DNA from: Corynebacterium diphtheriae
GTDB taxonomy: Bacteria; Actinomycetota; Actinomycetes; Mycobacteriales; Mycobacteriaceae
Direction of reading: 5' to 3'
Assembly: GCF_001457455.1 (NCBI RefSeq)
Contig: NZ_LN831026.1
Span: 682,001-746,000, forward strand
Length of the DNA stretch: 64,000 nt
The notes beneath the pieces are model-generated. The model ran no database searches, was not told where the DNA came from, and saw nothing but the letters and a program-made list of their open reading frames with translations. Below, in pieces: positions 21,183 to 30,142 of this stretch. A program made the translations under genes and the position numbers. Position 1 is the first letter of the stretch. The number at the start of each line of letters is the position of its first letter.

Positions 21183-21604
21183 GCGTGGGTGGGACTGTCA
21201 TGTTTCCACAGGTAGCAACGCTGATTTTATGTTCGTTTTCAAACTAATGTTATGTATGCCACAGATTTTGTTACACTGTGCAGTGTTCCATGCATTCGTG
21301 CCCAATTTTTAGCAAAAGCGGCGACATCATAGTTTCGCAACAGCGAATAAAGGTGTATGAATGGTGAGCACACCCTTACCCTCATGGGTGACCGGCAAGG
21401 TGAGGGGCCAAAATTAAAAAGTGTCATTAGATTCCAAGGTGGGCTATTGCCCTGCAAGTCTCCGCGGATCACCTTTGTGGTGACATGGCAGGAATGCTTC
21501 CCCTTTATGGGGGTGTTTCCGTATGTGGTTTTAGGTGACGGATCAGCAGTGAGCTGGCTAACCTAAGGCAGAAGGCGAGTAACACTGCAGTCTTGGATCT
21601 CAAC

Positions 21605-21637
21605 AGTGCACTTTCACACAACAGTGCAAAAGTGCAC
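21605..21637 (+). promoter_or_regulatory. GlxR-like site and 9-bp inverted repeat in the gltA leader
   Basis: AGTG-N8-CACA at 21605-21620 matches the GlxR (CRP-type) TGTG-N8-CACA pattern except for its first base. An exact inverted repeat GTGCACTTT/AAAGTGCAC (21606-21614 with 21629-21637) ends 26 bp before the GTG start and could form an RNA hairpin. Confidence 0.42.
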
Positions 21638-21663
21638 GGAAAAACAAATTGAAAGGGATGCTT

Positions 21664-22956
21664 GTGGCTACTGAAAACAAGGATAAGGCGGTTCTTCACT
21701 ACCCTGGTGGCGAGTATGAGATGGATATCATCCATGCAACCGAGGGCAACGATGGTGTTGTACTGGATAAATTGCTGTCCCAAACCGGCATGGTCACTTT
21801 TGACCCCGGCTATGTAAGCACCGGTTCTACTGAATCGAAGATCACCTACATTGACGGCGACAACGGCATCCTGCGCCACCGCGGCTATGACATCGCGGAT
21901 CTAGCGGAAAACGCAACCTTCAACGAAGTCTCCTACCTTCTGATTAAAGGCCACCTGCCAACCGTTGATGAACTCCACAAGTTCAACAACGAAATCCGTC
22001 ACCACACCCTGCTGGACGAGGACTTTAAGAGCCAGTTCAACATCTTCCCACGTGACGCACACCCAATGTCCGTGCTGGCTTCCTCCGTGAACATCTTGTC
22101 CACCTACTACCAAGATCAGCTCAACCCACTCGATGAGGAGCAGCTAGACAAGGCAACCGTTCGCCTGCTGGCTAAGGTCCCAATGCTCGCGGCTTACGCA
22201 TACCGCGCATCCAAGGGTGCACCATACATGTACCCAGACAACTCCTTGAATGCTCGTGAGAACTTCCTGCGCATGATGTTCGGTTACCCAACCGAGCCAT
22301 ACGAGGTTGACCCAGTAGTAGCAAAGGCACTGGATAAGCTGCTCATTCTGCACGCAGACCACGAGCAAAACTGCTCAACCTCCACCGTCCGCATGATCGG
22401 CTCCGCGCAGGCTAACATGTTTGTTGCTGTTGCTGGTGGCTTCAACGCCCTTTCCGGCCCACTGCACGGTGGCGCAAACCAGGCCGTTTTGGAAATGCTC
22501 GAAGAGATCAAGGCCAACGGCGGCGACGCTACCGACTTTATGAACCGCGTGAAGAACAAGGAAAAAGGCGTTCGCCTGATGGGATTCGGCCACCGCGTGT
22601 ACAAGAACTACGACCCACGCGCAGCCATCGTGAAGGAAACCGCACACGAGATCCTCGAACACCTCGGTGGCGACGAACTTTTGGATCTTGCCATGAAGCT
22701 CGAAGAGATCGCACTGAGCGATGACTACTTCGTATCGCGCAAGCTGTACCCGAACGTCGACTTCTACACCGGCTTGATCTACCGCGCAATGGGATTCCCC
22801 ACGGACTTCTTCACCGTCCTCTTTGCCATCGGTCGTCTGCCAGGCTGGATCGCTCAGTACCGCGAGCAGTTGGCAACCACCACCAAGATCAACCGCCCAC
22901 GTCAGATTTACACCGGAGAAACCTTGCGAAAGGTCACTCCACGCGAGCAGCGTTAA
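21664..22956 (+). CDS. gltA: citrate synthase
   Basis: A 430-aa protein; the GTG start at 21664 is placed behind GAAAGGGA. It condenses oxaloacetate and acetyl-CoA in the TCA cycle. Catalytic histidines lie in the LHADHEQNCSTS and GPLHGGANQ segments and the catalytic aspartate in the later PNVDFYTGLIYRAMG segment; GFGHRVYKNYDPRA is the substrate loop. It is closely similar along its whole length to the type II citrate synthase of C. glutamicum as I recall it. It is monocistronic: a terminator follows, and carbon-regulator motifs precede it. Confidence 0.96.
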   Translation: MATENKDKAVLHYPGGEYEMDIIHATEGNDGVVLDKLLSQTGMVTFDPGYVSTGSTESKITYIDGDNGILRHRGYDIADLAENATFNEVSYLLIKGHLPTVDELHKFNNEIRHHTLLDEDFKSQFNIFPRDAHPMSVLASSVNILSTYYQDQLNPLDEEQLDKATVRLLAKVPMLAAYAYRASKGAPYMYPDNSLNARENFLRMMFGYPTEPYEVDPVVAKALDKLLILHADHEQNCSTSTVRMIGSAQANMFVAVAGGFNALSGPLHGGANQAVLEMLEEIKANGGDATDFMNRVKNKEKGVRLMGFGHRVYKNYDPRAAIVKETAHEILEHLGGDELLDLAMKLEEIALSDDYFVSRKLYPNVDFYTGLIYRAMGFPTDFFTVLFAIGRLPGWIAQYREQLATTTKINRPRQIYTGETLRKVTPREQR

Positions 22957-22978
22957 GTTGATGACCTGCTAATTTCGA

Positions 22979-23025
22979 CCGAGCGAGTGGATTTTCAGTA
23001 CACTGTTATCCACGCGCTCGGTTTT
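22979..23025 (+). terminator. gltA terminator
   Basis: Arms CCGAGCGAGTGGAT (22979-22992) and ATCCACGCGCTCGG (23008-23021) with one mismatch, followed by TTTT. Confidence 0.85.
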
Positions 23026-23122
23026 CGCTGTGTTGATACACCTCCTCGGCGGCGATCCGCAGCCGAGTTCACACGTTAATATTCCGAGCAATTTGTACAT
23101 CGATCCAAGGAGTTAGAGATCC

Positions 23123-23482
23123 ATGGAAAAGCCCCAGATCCAGGTTCCCGAAGGACCAGCCCCAGAAGACATCGTTATCGTCGACCTCATTGAGGGCGAT
23201 GGTGCAGAAGCACAGCCAGGTGGCCTTGTAGAGGTTCACTACGTAGGCGTCGACTTTGAAAACGGCCAAGAGTTCGACTCCTCTTGGGACCGCGGCCAAA
23301 GCATCGAGTTCCCATTGTCTGGCCTCATCGCTGGTTGGCAAGAAGGCATCCCAGGCATGAAGGTTGGCGGTCGCCGCCAGCTCACCATTCCACCAGAGGC
23401 AGCCTACGGTCCTGCCGGTGGCGGACACCCACTGTCCGGTCGCACCCTCGTGTTCGTGATTGACCTTCTCAACGTCGGCTAA
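23123..23482 (+). CDS. FKBP-type peptidyl-prolyl isomerase
   Basis: A 119-aa cytosolic protein, one FKBP domain (residues about 30-119): VHYVGVDFENGQEFDSSWDR, LIAGWQEGIPGMKVGGRR, IPPEAAYG and LVFVIDLLNV. The active-site aromatic and aspartate residues of the family are present. It speeds proline isomerisation during folding. There is an AAGGAG site 10 bp before the ATG and no signal peptide. In C. glutamicum the same gene follows gltA. Confidence 0.93.
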   Translation: MEKPQIQVPEGPAPEDIVIVDLIEGDGAEAQPGGLVEVHYVGVDFENGQEFDSSWDRGQSIEFPLSGLIAGWQEGIPGMKVGGRRQLTIPPEAAYGPAGGGHPLSGRTLVFVIDLLNVG

Positions 23483-23507
23483 TCGCACACAACAGTAAGA
23501 AGCAACA

Positions 23508-23546
23508 ATAACGCCCGTAGACAAATTCGCGATCTACGGGCGTTAT
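23508..23546. terminator. bidirectional hairpin between convergent genes
   Basis: Perfect 14-bp arms ATAACGCCCGTAGA (23508-23521) and TCTACGGGCGTTAT (23533-23546). No T-run, but its position between two convergent gene ends supports a terminator role. Confidence 0.7.
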
Positions 23547-23570
23547 GCATATCAAATCACCGTCACACCG

Positions 23571-25076
23571 TTAGATCAATGTGTGGGCGAGCTTTTCGTA
23601 GCGCTGTAAACGGGACTCGCGTCCCACCGCGGGAGAATCATCCAGTTCGGCGAGAGCCACAGTAATCTTCTCAAGCACACAAGTTGCAAAAGCGTCAGGA
23701 TGCTGATGCGCAGCGACAGGTTCGTCGATAATGGCGTCGATAATGCCAACCTCTTTGAGTGTTACCGCCGAAACTTGCTGTTCCTCCATCATTTGTGCCG
23801 CATGGGACGTATCGCGATAAATAATCGCAGAGGCACCCTCTGGAGGAAGAGGGCTCAACCATGCATGAGAAGTCGCAAGAACCTTGTCCGCCGGAAGCAT
23901 AGCCAAAGCACCCCCGCCACAGCCTTGGCCCAAAATGAGAGACAGCGTCGGAACATCTACCGACACAAGCTCACTGAGAGTACGAGCAATCGAACCTGCC
24001 AAACCATGCTCTTCGGCATAGTCGCTGAGCTCAGCACCCGGAGTATCGATAATAGAAATCAACGGAAGCTGCAGCTCATGGGCAAGTAGAATGCCGCGCC
24101 GAGCGCAGCGTAATGCCTCAGTGCCAAGCTCCGTGGTGGCATGAGGGGGCTGCGCATGACGATCCTGAGCAATAATCACAGCACTGCGCCCCGCAAGACG
24201 GGCCACGGCCACAATCACAGCGGGGGAGCGTCGGCCGTCGCCACTGCCAAAAAGCTGAACATAATTATCGCGACCGATGGCATGCATGATGCTGCGCGCG
24301 CCGGGTCGATCAATATGCCGAGTAGTCTCAATCGACTCCCATACGCTGTGGCGATCAGAATCGATTTGGCAGGGGTCGCTGTGGGGTGTTGCGGTCACGT
24401 CTGCGGGGCTCAGAATGACCTCGACAATCTTTTTCAGCGACGCGCGTAGCTCCCGTGGGGAAATAACGCCGTCGATGACTCCTTTTTCGGCCAGATTTTC
24501 ACCCGACTGCACACCTTGGGTAAGCGGGCGGCCAGTGGTGAGCTCAACGACGCGCGGACCCAGAAAACCCAATAATGCATCGGGTTCAGCGAAAGTGAAG
24601 TGGCCCGCAGACCCCCAAGAAGCCATAACGCCACCAGTCGTGGGATTGCGAAGATACACCAAGTAGGGCAGGTGTGCGTCTTTGTGTCGGTACACGGCGG
24701 TGGTGATGGATACCATGAGGGCAAAAGCGGGGGTGCCTTCCTGCATACGAGTACCGCCTGAAGAAGGCGAAATAAGGAGCGGTAGGCGCTGTTCAGTTGC
24801 TTTGTGAATTGCTGCAATGATGCGTCGGGCGGTAGCGGCTCCGATAGAGCCACCGAGGAAGTTGAATTCGCTGAGGACCACGGCAACGCGGTGGCCATAA
24901 ATAGTGCCCTCACCTGTGATTACGGATTCGTCTACCCCTGATTTTTCGCGGGCCTTGGCAAGGAATTGTTGGTAACTTTCTGAGATATCCCCATAGACCG
25001 GTGCGGTATCCCAACTATGAAAAGAATCGGTGTCGAGAACCTGGGCTATGAGCTCGTGTGCGGTCGTTCGGGTCAT
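23571..25076 (-). CDS. fused acyl-CoA carboxylase carboxyltransferase (AccD3-like)
   Basis: A 501-aa protein with two crotonase-fold halves. The N-terminal beta-like half (about 30-240) has FLGGSIGAATARRI, SPSSGGTRMQEG and PTTGGVMASWGSAG. The C-terminal alpha-like half (about 250-480) has IDTPGAELSDYAEEHG and LGQGCGGGALAML, which form the oxyanion and biotin/CoA sites. Unlike the E. coli AccD there is no N-terminal zinc finger. Gene context (gltA, FKBP, mctBC) matches C. glutamicum and the accD3 neighbourhood of M. tuberculosis (Rv0904c). It presumably carboxylates acetyl-CoA or a related acyl-CoA with a biotin subunit encoded elsewhere. Confidence 0.87.
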   Translation of the reverse strand: MTRTTAHELIAQVLDTDSFHSWDTAPVYGDISESYQQFLAKAREKSGVDESVITGEGTIYGHRVAVVLSEFNFLGGSIGAATARRIIAAIHKATEQRLPLLISPSSGGTRMQEGTPAFALMVSITTAVYRHKDAHLPYLVYLRNPTTGGVMASWGSAGHFTFAEPDALLGFLGPRVVELTTGRPLTQGVQSGENLAEKGVIDGVISPRELRASLKKIVEVILSPADVTATPHSDPCQIDSDRHSVWESIETTRHIDRPGARSIMHAIGRDNYVQLFGSGDGRRSPAVIVAVARLAGRSAVIIAQDRHAQPPHATTELGTEALRCARRGILLAHELQLPLISIIDTPGAELSDYAEEHGLAGSIARTLSELVSVDVPTLSLILGQGCGGGALAMLPADKVLATSHAWLSPLPPEGASAIIYRDTSHAAQMMEEQQVSAVTLKEVGIIDAIIDEPVAAHQHPDAFATCVLEKITVALAELDDSPAVGRESRLQRYEKLAHTLI

Positions 25077-25168
25077 GGCACCACCCTATAAAGAACACGA
25101 GTGGTTGGTGCAGAAATTGTGCAAAAATTTGCCAATAGGGGGTGCATAGGGTGGATTATCGGTGTTGA

Positions 25169-26041
25169 ATGGTGACCATGAAACAACACGAGAACATCAT
25201 TCCCACCATCACGCTCAATGATGGTACGGAAATGCCCGCGATTGGTTTTGGTACATATAAGTTGCGTGAACAAGATGCCTATAGGGCAGTGCGTAGCGCC
25301 ATCGAGGTGGGGTATCGCCATATTGATACTGCTTCTTTGTATAAGAACGAAGAGGAGGTAGGCCGTGCGGTGGCTGACGCGATCACTGCAGGCGAGGTAG
25401 CTCGTGACGAGCTTTTTATCACCACCAAGGTGTGGAATGACATGCACGGGGACCAGCTCACGCAGCGCTCGTTCCAAGAATCCCTCCAGCGGCTTGGCCT
25501 AGATTACATCGATTGCTGCATGGTGCATTGGCCGTGGCCGCAAAAGGGGCTCTACGTAGAATCCTTTGCAGCATTGGCAAAGATTCAGGGGTTGGGGCAG
25601 CTGCAGTCGGTTGCGGTAGCTAATTTCTATCCTGAAGTTCTGCGCGAGATCGTCGCGGAGACTGGTATTGCGCCTGTGTTGAATCAGGTGGAATTGCATC
25701 CTGGTTTTTCTCAAGCCGAGCAGCGCACCGTGGACCGTGAACTGGGAGTGGTTACGGAGGCATGGTCGCCTTTGGGACGGGGTGATTCGCTGAACGCGGA
25801 GGCTATTACGTTGATCGCGCAGTGTTATGAGAAAACGCCGGCGCAGGTGACGTTGCGGTGGATTCATCAGTTGGGTTGCTCTGTGGTGCCTAAATCGGCG
25901 AACCCTCAGCGGCAGCGTGAGAACCTCGACATTTTCGATTTTGAGCTCAACACGGAGGACATGAACAGCATTACATCGCTCGACGAGCAAGGTGGTCGGC
26001 TGTTTGTTGATCCGCACGACTTCCCAGGCGAGGTGGAGTAG
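25169..26041 (+). CDS. aldo-keto reductase
   Basis: A 290-aa NADPH-dependent oxidoreductase of the AKR5-like group. The TIM-barrel catalytic tetrad is visible: aspartate and tyrosine in YRHIDTASLYKNEEEVG, lysine in FITTKVWND and histidine in MVHWPWP. The cofactor-binding SVVPKSANPQRQREN segment is near residue 240. The physiological substrate is unknown. The start is uncertain: ATG at 25169, GTG at 25172 and ATG at 25178 lie in frame and no clear ribosome-binding site is seen. The stop TAG overlaps the GTG of the next gene by one base, so the two are coupled. Confidence 0.88.
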   Translation: MVTMKQHENIIPTITLNDGTEMPAIGFGTYKLREQDAYRAVRSAIEVGYRHIDTASLYKNEEEVGRAVADAITAGEVARDELFITTKVWNDMHGDQLTQRSFQESLQRLGLDYIDCCMVHWPWPQKGLYVESFAALAKIQGLGQLQSVAVANFYPEVLREIVAETGIAPVLNQVELHPGFSQAEQRTVDRELGVVTEAWSPLGRGDSLNAEAITLIAQCYEKTPAQVTLRWIHQLGCSVVPKSANPQRQRENLDIFDFELNTEDMNSITSLDEQGGRLFVDPHDFPGEVE

Positions 26042-26817
26042 TGGCGCAGGTAGAGGTGCGTATCGACGGCCACCTGATGTGTGTCACCGTAAATAGACAC
26101 GAGGCTCGCAACGCACTTTCTGCACAGATGTGCGATGATATTACATCTGCTCTTAATAATGCAGATGAGCAGGCGCGTGACACTGCAGCTATTCGCGCCG
26201 TGCTCATCCGTTCTGTTGGTACGATCTTTTGTGCCGGAGCAGATTTGGGCAGTACCACCCAAAGTGATGATGCGGCTGAGGTAACGCAGTCGGATTTCCA
26301 TGACTCTCTTACGCGCATGTTGGAATCGGTTGTTTCCTGTGGAGTCCCAGTTATTGCTGATATTCAAGGACCAGCTGTTGGCGCTGGCATGCAGCTGGCA
26401 TTGAGCTGCGACCTGCGTTTGGTTCATCATGCTGCATGGTTTAAGGTGCCGGCGGCGTCTCTTGGGTTCGCGCTCGACGGATGGACTATTAATAGGGCAC
26501 AGTGTTTGCTGGGCGGTGGTTGGGCGCGATCAATTTTCTTGGGCGGCGCAACGCTATCGGCACCGCAGGCGGTGGCAACTGGTTTTGCGCTGGAGATCGC
26601 TGATTCCGATTCTGCGATTGCCTATGCTCATCGTATTGCTGGAATGGCACCCTTGGCGCTGCGGCAACTTAAATCCGCGCTCAACAGTGCTGATTTTGAA
26701 TATGCGCTTGTTGGGGAATCTCGTGATCTTTTTGCCCAATGTTGGGCTAGTACGGATGCTCGCGAAGGGCAGCTGGCTCGAAAACAAAAGCGAGATCCGG
26801 TGTTTACTGGTCGCTGA
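26041..26817 (+). CDS. enoyl-CoA hydratase/isomerase family protein (EchA6-like)
   Basis: A 258-aa crotonase-fold protein starting at GTG within the overlapping TAGTG. The oxyanion-hole segments are GTIFCAGADLG near 62 and GPAVGAGMQLALSCDL near 106. The position where active hydratases carry catalytic glutamates is occupied by AASLGFALDGW, so hydratase activity is doubtful. M. tuberculosis EchA6 (Rv0905), next to accD3, is a non-enzymatic acyl-CoA carrier feeding mycolate synthesis. A similar role here fits the neighbouring carboxyltransferase but is inference. Confidence 0.8.
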   Translation: MAQVEVRIDGHLMCVTVNRHEARNALSAQMCDDITSALNNADEQARDTAAIRAVLIRSVGTIFCAGADLGSTTQSDDAAEVTQSDFHDSLTRMLESVVSCGVPVIADIQGPAVGAGMQLALSCDLRLVHHAAWFKVPAASLGFALDGWTINRAQCLLGGGWARSIFLGGATLSAPQAVATGFALEIADSDSAIAYAHRIAGMAPLALRQLKSALNSADFEYALVGESRDLFAQCWASTDAREGQLARKQKRDPVFTGR

Positions 26818-27165
26818 TTCTGCTAGGACTGTGGTGGCCTCTTTGCAAGGGTTTTCCTTGTGATGAGGTCATTTTTTATTGTGTAGGGGGCATTAACAAA
26901 CTTTGCAAAAGTCTCTGGATGAGTGTGTTGGGGGTGGAATGGGAGCGGATATTGTGGCAGTTCACTGGCTGTCTGGGGGTAAGTAAATGATTGTGAAAGG
27001 AGAAAAGGACATTCTTCACTATCGGAATTTTTGTGACTTGGGTAACTTTCACTGTTAAAGATTTGTGGTGCAGCACACATGAATGGATGGGTGCCGTTCT
27101 GCAGGTTTGAGTCACCTCGTGACAATTCCCCGAACAACTAGACAGCAAAAGGAGCATTAACAATT
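26818..27165. other. 348-bp control region upstream of mctBC
   Basis: No gene. It contains one RamB-like and two RamA-like motifs (listed separately). An AAAGGAG ribosome-binding site lies at the right end. Confidence 0.6.
26897..26980 (+). promoter_or_regulatory. RamB and RamA operators upstream of mctBC
   Basis: CAAACTTTGCAAA (26897-26909) matches 12 of 13 positions of the RamB consensus A-A/G-AACTTTGCAAA. TGGGGGT occurs at 26929-26935 and 26974-26980, both exact RamA words (TG5T). In C. glutamicum mctC is controlled by both regulators in response to acetate. The spacing here supports the same regulation. Confidence 0.7.
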
Positions 27166-27507
27166 ATGAATGCCCCAGTAACCCCCATGCAGCGGCGGGA
27201 ACCCTCCAGCGAGGAATTCCGCGCAATGCAGGCAAGTCCACAGTTTGTTGATCTCAAACGAACGTATCGATCCTTCACTTTTCCCATGAGTATCGTCTTC
27301 TTCGTGTGGTACTTGGTTTTTGTGATCACTGCCACCTATGTGCCTGATCTCATGGGTAAGGCAGTAGTGGGCTCCGTGAATGTGGGAGTCGTCCTCGGGG
27401 TTGCTCAGTTTGTTACCACATTCATTATTACGTGGGTCTACATCAAATTTGCCAACAAAAACATCGAGCCACGCGCAGCGGCGATCCGCGAGTCCATGGA
27501 AGGATAA
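27166..27507 (+). CDS. mctB: DUF485 membrane protein MctB
   Basis: A 113-aa protein with two membrane helices (about 42-62, FPMSIVFFVWYLVFVITATY; about 75-97, VGVVLGVAQFVTTFIITWVY). The DUF485 pattern includes SPQFVDLKRTYRSFTFPM. The soluble N-terminus carries charged residues and the C-terminus ends with RAAAIRESMEG. DUF485 proteins are encoded upstream of acetate/monocarboxylate symporters (yjcH-actP in E. coli) and probably assist them. Its stop lies 3 bp before the mctC start, so they are co-translated. Confidence 0.9.
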   Translation: MNAPVTPMQRREPSSEEFRAMQASPQFVDLKRTYRSFTFPMSIVFFVWYLVFVITATYVPDLMGKAVVGSVNVGVVLGVAQFVTTFIITWVYIKFANKNIEPRAAAIRESMEG

Positions 27508-27510
27508 GCA

Positions 27511-29163
27511 ATGAACATTTATACTTTGGCAGCTGATGCCCCAGGCTCTGCTGCCGGCAACCCAGTACTGAACATCATTGTGTTCATTGCCTTTATCATG
27601 ATCACGATGGCTGTGGTTCTTCGCGCTGGAAAATCCACCAACGAAGCATCGGATTTTTACACCGGTGGTGGATCCTTCTCCGGAAAACAAAATGGCCTTG
27701 CTATCGCGGGCGACTACCTTTCGGCAGCATCATTTTTGGGCATTGTTGGTGCTATTGCTCTCAGTGGCTACGACGGATTCTTGTACTTCATAGGATTCTT
27801 CGTTGCGTGGCTCGTAGCGCTACTCCTAGTGGCTGAACCACTGCGTAACGTTGGTCGATTCACCATGGCAGATGTGCTGTCATTCCGTCTCAAGCAAAAG
27901 CCAGTTCGCGTGGCGGCGGCGTTTGGCACTCTATTTGTTTCCTTGTTCTACCTCATTGCTCAAATGGCTGGTGCGGGTTCGCTGGTGTCGGTGCTGCTCG
28001 ATCTTCATGATCACTCGGCTCAAGCAATCGTTGTTGCTGTGGTGGGCGTCATCATGATCGTCTACGTGCTCATCGGTGGTATGAAGGGCACAACGTATGT
28101 GCAGATGATCAAGGCCGTGCTTCTTGTTGGTGGTGTGACCAGCATGACGATCCTCGTGTTCTTCTCGGTCAAAGGTGGTTTCAGCCAGCTTTTCGACGCT
28201 GCCGTGCACACGCACTCCCAGTCGGATTACTTGGCAAAGAAGGGCTATGAGGCTTCCCAGATTTTGGAGCCAGGCCTAAAGTACGGAAAGTCGGAAACGT
28301 CGAAACTGGACTTCCTCTCGCTCGGTATTGCACTGGTTCTCGGTACTGCCGGTTTGCCACACGTGCTCATGCGCTTCTACACCGTTCCTACAGCTAAAGA
28401 GGCGCGCCGCTCGGTGGTGTGGGCCATCATCTTGATTGGCTCTTTCTACCTGATGACCCTCGTTTTGGGCTTCGGTGCAGCAGCTCTAGTTGGCCCAGAC
28501 CGCATTATGAAAGCCCCAGGAACTGCTAATGCTGCAGCACCGCTGCTGGCACTTGAACTCGCAGGTCCCGTCTTTATGGCACTGATTTCCGCAGTAGCCT
28601 TTGCTACGGTGCTCGCTGTGGTAGCAGGTCTTGCCATTACCGCCTCCGCGTCTATTGCACACGATCTTTATGATGCAGTGCTCCGTGACGGCAAATCCAC
28701 CGAGGAAGAGCAGGTCCGCGTCTCTCGTATCACAGTGGTAGCCATCGGTGTAGCGGCCATCATTTTGGGAATCCTTGCGATGGAACAAAATGTAGCCTTC
28801 CTCGTCTCGCTTGCCTTCGCCATTGCTGCCTCGGCTAACTTGCCGACCATCTTGTACTCGCTGTATTGGAAGCGGTTTAACACCACAGGCGCTGTGGCCT
28901 CTATTTACACCGGTTTGATCTCCGCACTGGTGCTCATCATCTTCTCGCCTGCAGTATCTGGGTCCGAAACCTCGATGATTTTGGGTGCAGACTTCGCATG
29001 GTTCCCATTATCGAGCCCCAGCTTGGTATCCATTCCGCTGGCTTTCATTGCCGGAATTGTGGGCACCTACCTTGGTCGTCCAGATAACCTCGATCATCTA
29101 CAAGCAGAAATGGAAGTCCGTTCGCTTACCGGAGTAGGCGTTGAGGCTCCAGTGGATCACTAG
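27511..29163 (+). CDS. mctC: monocarboxylate/sodium symporter MctC
   Basis: A 550-aa SSS-family transporter with about 13 hydrophobic segments. The family signature region reads AGKSTNEASDFYTGGGSFSG, then GLAIAGDYLSAASFLGIVG near 70 and LPHVLMRFYTVPTAKEARRS near 290. In C. glutamicum MctC takes up acetate, propionate and pyruvate. The start ATG follows GGAAGGATAAGCA. Regulation by RamA/RamB is predicted from the motifs before mctB. Placement beside acyl-CoA carboxyltransferase and gltA links acetate uptake to TCA cycle and lipid synthesis. Confidence 0.92.
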   Translation: MNIYTLAADAPGSAAGNPVLNIIVFIAFIMITMAVVLRAGKSTNEASDFYTGGGSFSGKQNGLAIAGDYLSAASFLGIVGAIALSGYDGFLYFIGFFVAWLVALLLVAEPLRNVGRFTMADVLSFRLKQKPVRVAAAFGTLFVSLFYLIAQMAGAGSLVSVLLDLHDHSAQAIVVAVVGVIMIVYVLIGGMKGTTYVQMIKAVLLVGGVTSMTILVFFSVKGGFSQLFDAAVHTHSQSDYLAKKGYEASQILEPGLKYGKSETSKLDFLSLGIALVLGTAGLPHVLMRFYTVPTAKEARRSVVWAIILIGSFYLMTLVLGFGAAALVGPDRIMKAPGTANAAAPLLALELAGPVFMALISAVAFATVLAVVAGLAITASASIAHDLYDAVLRDGKSTEEEQVRVSRITVVAIGVAAIILGILAMEQNVAFLVSLAFAIAASANLPTILYSLYWKRFNTTGAVASIYTGLISALVLIIFSPAVSGSETSMILGADFAWFPLSSPSLVSIPLAFIAGIVGTYLGRPDNLDHLQAEMEVRSLTGVGVEAPVDH

Positions 29164-29191
29164 ATCCCGATAAGACAATCCCACTAAAGCT

Positions 29192-29225
29192 ACCGTGACG
29201 AGTACACACCAGAGCTTGTCACGGT
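29192..29225 (+). terminator. weak hairpin after mctC
   Basis: ACCGTGAC (29192-29199) pairs with GTCACGGT (29218-29225), 29 bp past the mctC stop. Short stem, long loop and no T-run; possibly a terminator or an operator. Confidence 0.35.
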
Positions 29226-29287
29226 GTTCGGGGAAATCTGGTGGTGTCCGGCGTGGATTATTCCGCCCCGGACATTATTATGAGCAT

Positions 29288-30142
29288 ATGAATTATGGCA
29301 GTGATAGGGGGCAGCAGTCCTTTGACTATTCCGCCCCCTATTTGCCGAGATGGAAGGCGTTACCTCTGGTGGTATCTGCACTCGGCGTGATAGCACTTCC
29401 TTTTGTTGCCGGAGGGGATTCCCAAGATCTTTCTTCCTCGCAATCGACTTCACCCGTTGTGCATCACAGGCCAATCGATCAGATCGCACTATCCACATTC
29501 GAAGACACCACGCCGTTGAAAACCGATGAGGTGGAACAGGCGTGGGAGCACACTCAGATCACCTACGTTGATTTAAGGACTGGGGCTCACCTAGGATCAG
29601 GCGCGGAACGGCTAGCGCGGGCGTCGTTAAGCCTGAGCAAGCTATACATTGCGGATTATGTGTTCGATCACGGAACACAAAAAGAAAAAGAACAAGCAGT
29701 CGAGATGATTCGGAAATCAGACGATGACATCGCCGACAAGCTTTTCGACGCCTACCCCAACTGCATCGACTCCGTTGCCAAGAAATACCAGCTTGAGGCT
29801 ACCCAGACCTACGGGCGCTGGGGATACTCCTACACGTCCACATACGACGTTGTACACTTCATCGTCTCTTTGCTGCGCACGGACCCAGATTCCCCAGTGT
29901 TAGAGGCCATGCGCAACGTTGCCCCCAAAGCCGCCGACGGCACCGATCAAGACTTCGGAACCGCCATTTTGCCAGGGGTGCAGGGCAGTAAATTTGGTTG
30001 GTCCACCGATGGTGAACTGCACTCATCGGTCAGCTTCGGTGAGGACTTTGTCGTGGCGGTTTCCAGCATGGGATCCGCCGACGACCTTACTCAACTAGTA
30101 AAAACGCAGCTTTCAGGCCACGTTCGTACCTCTGCTAGCTAG
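29288..30142 (+). CDS. beta-lactamase-like membrane-anchored serine hydrolase
   Basis: A 284-aa protein from MNYGSDRGQQS. One hydrophobic segment near 23-42 (ALPLVVSALGVIALPFVAGG) acts as signal anchor. The extracytoplasmic domain keeps elements of the class A beta-lactamase / penicillin-binding fold: SLSKLYIADYV (SxxK serine), SDDDIAD (SDN-like) and KFGWSTDGE (KTG-like). The KTG box is altered, so hydrolase activity is uncertain. No resistance role should be inferred. The longer frame from 29195 runs through the mctC downstream region and has no support. Its 3' end overlaps the convergent DUF1906 gene by 8 bp. Confidence 0.75.
   Translation: MNYGSDRGQQSFDYSAPYLPRWKALPLVVSALGVIALPFVAGGDSQDLSSSQSTSPVVHHRPIDQIALSTFEDTTPLKTDEVEQAWEHTQITYVDLRTGAHLGSGAERLARASLSLSKLYIADYVFDHGTQKEKEQAVEMIRKSDDDIADKLFDAYPNCIDSVAKKYQLEATQTYGRWGYSYTSTYDVVHFIVSLLRTDPDSPVLEAMRNVAPKAADGTDQDFGTAILPGVQGSKFGWSTDGELHSSVSFGEDFVVAVSSMGSADDLTQLVKTQLSGHVRTSAS

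Noticed and set aside
21556..21574. DtxR-like box (GGCTAACCTAA) upstream of gltA.
   Set aside because: Only the right half matches; the left half fails at most positions.
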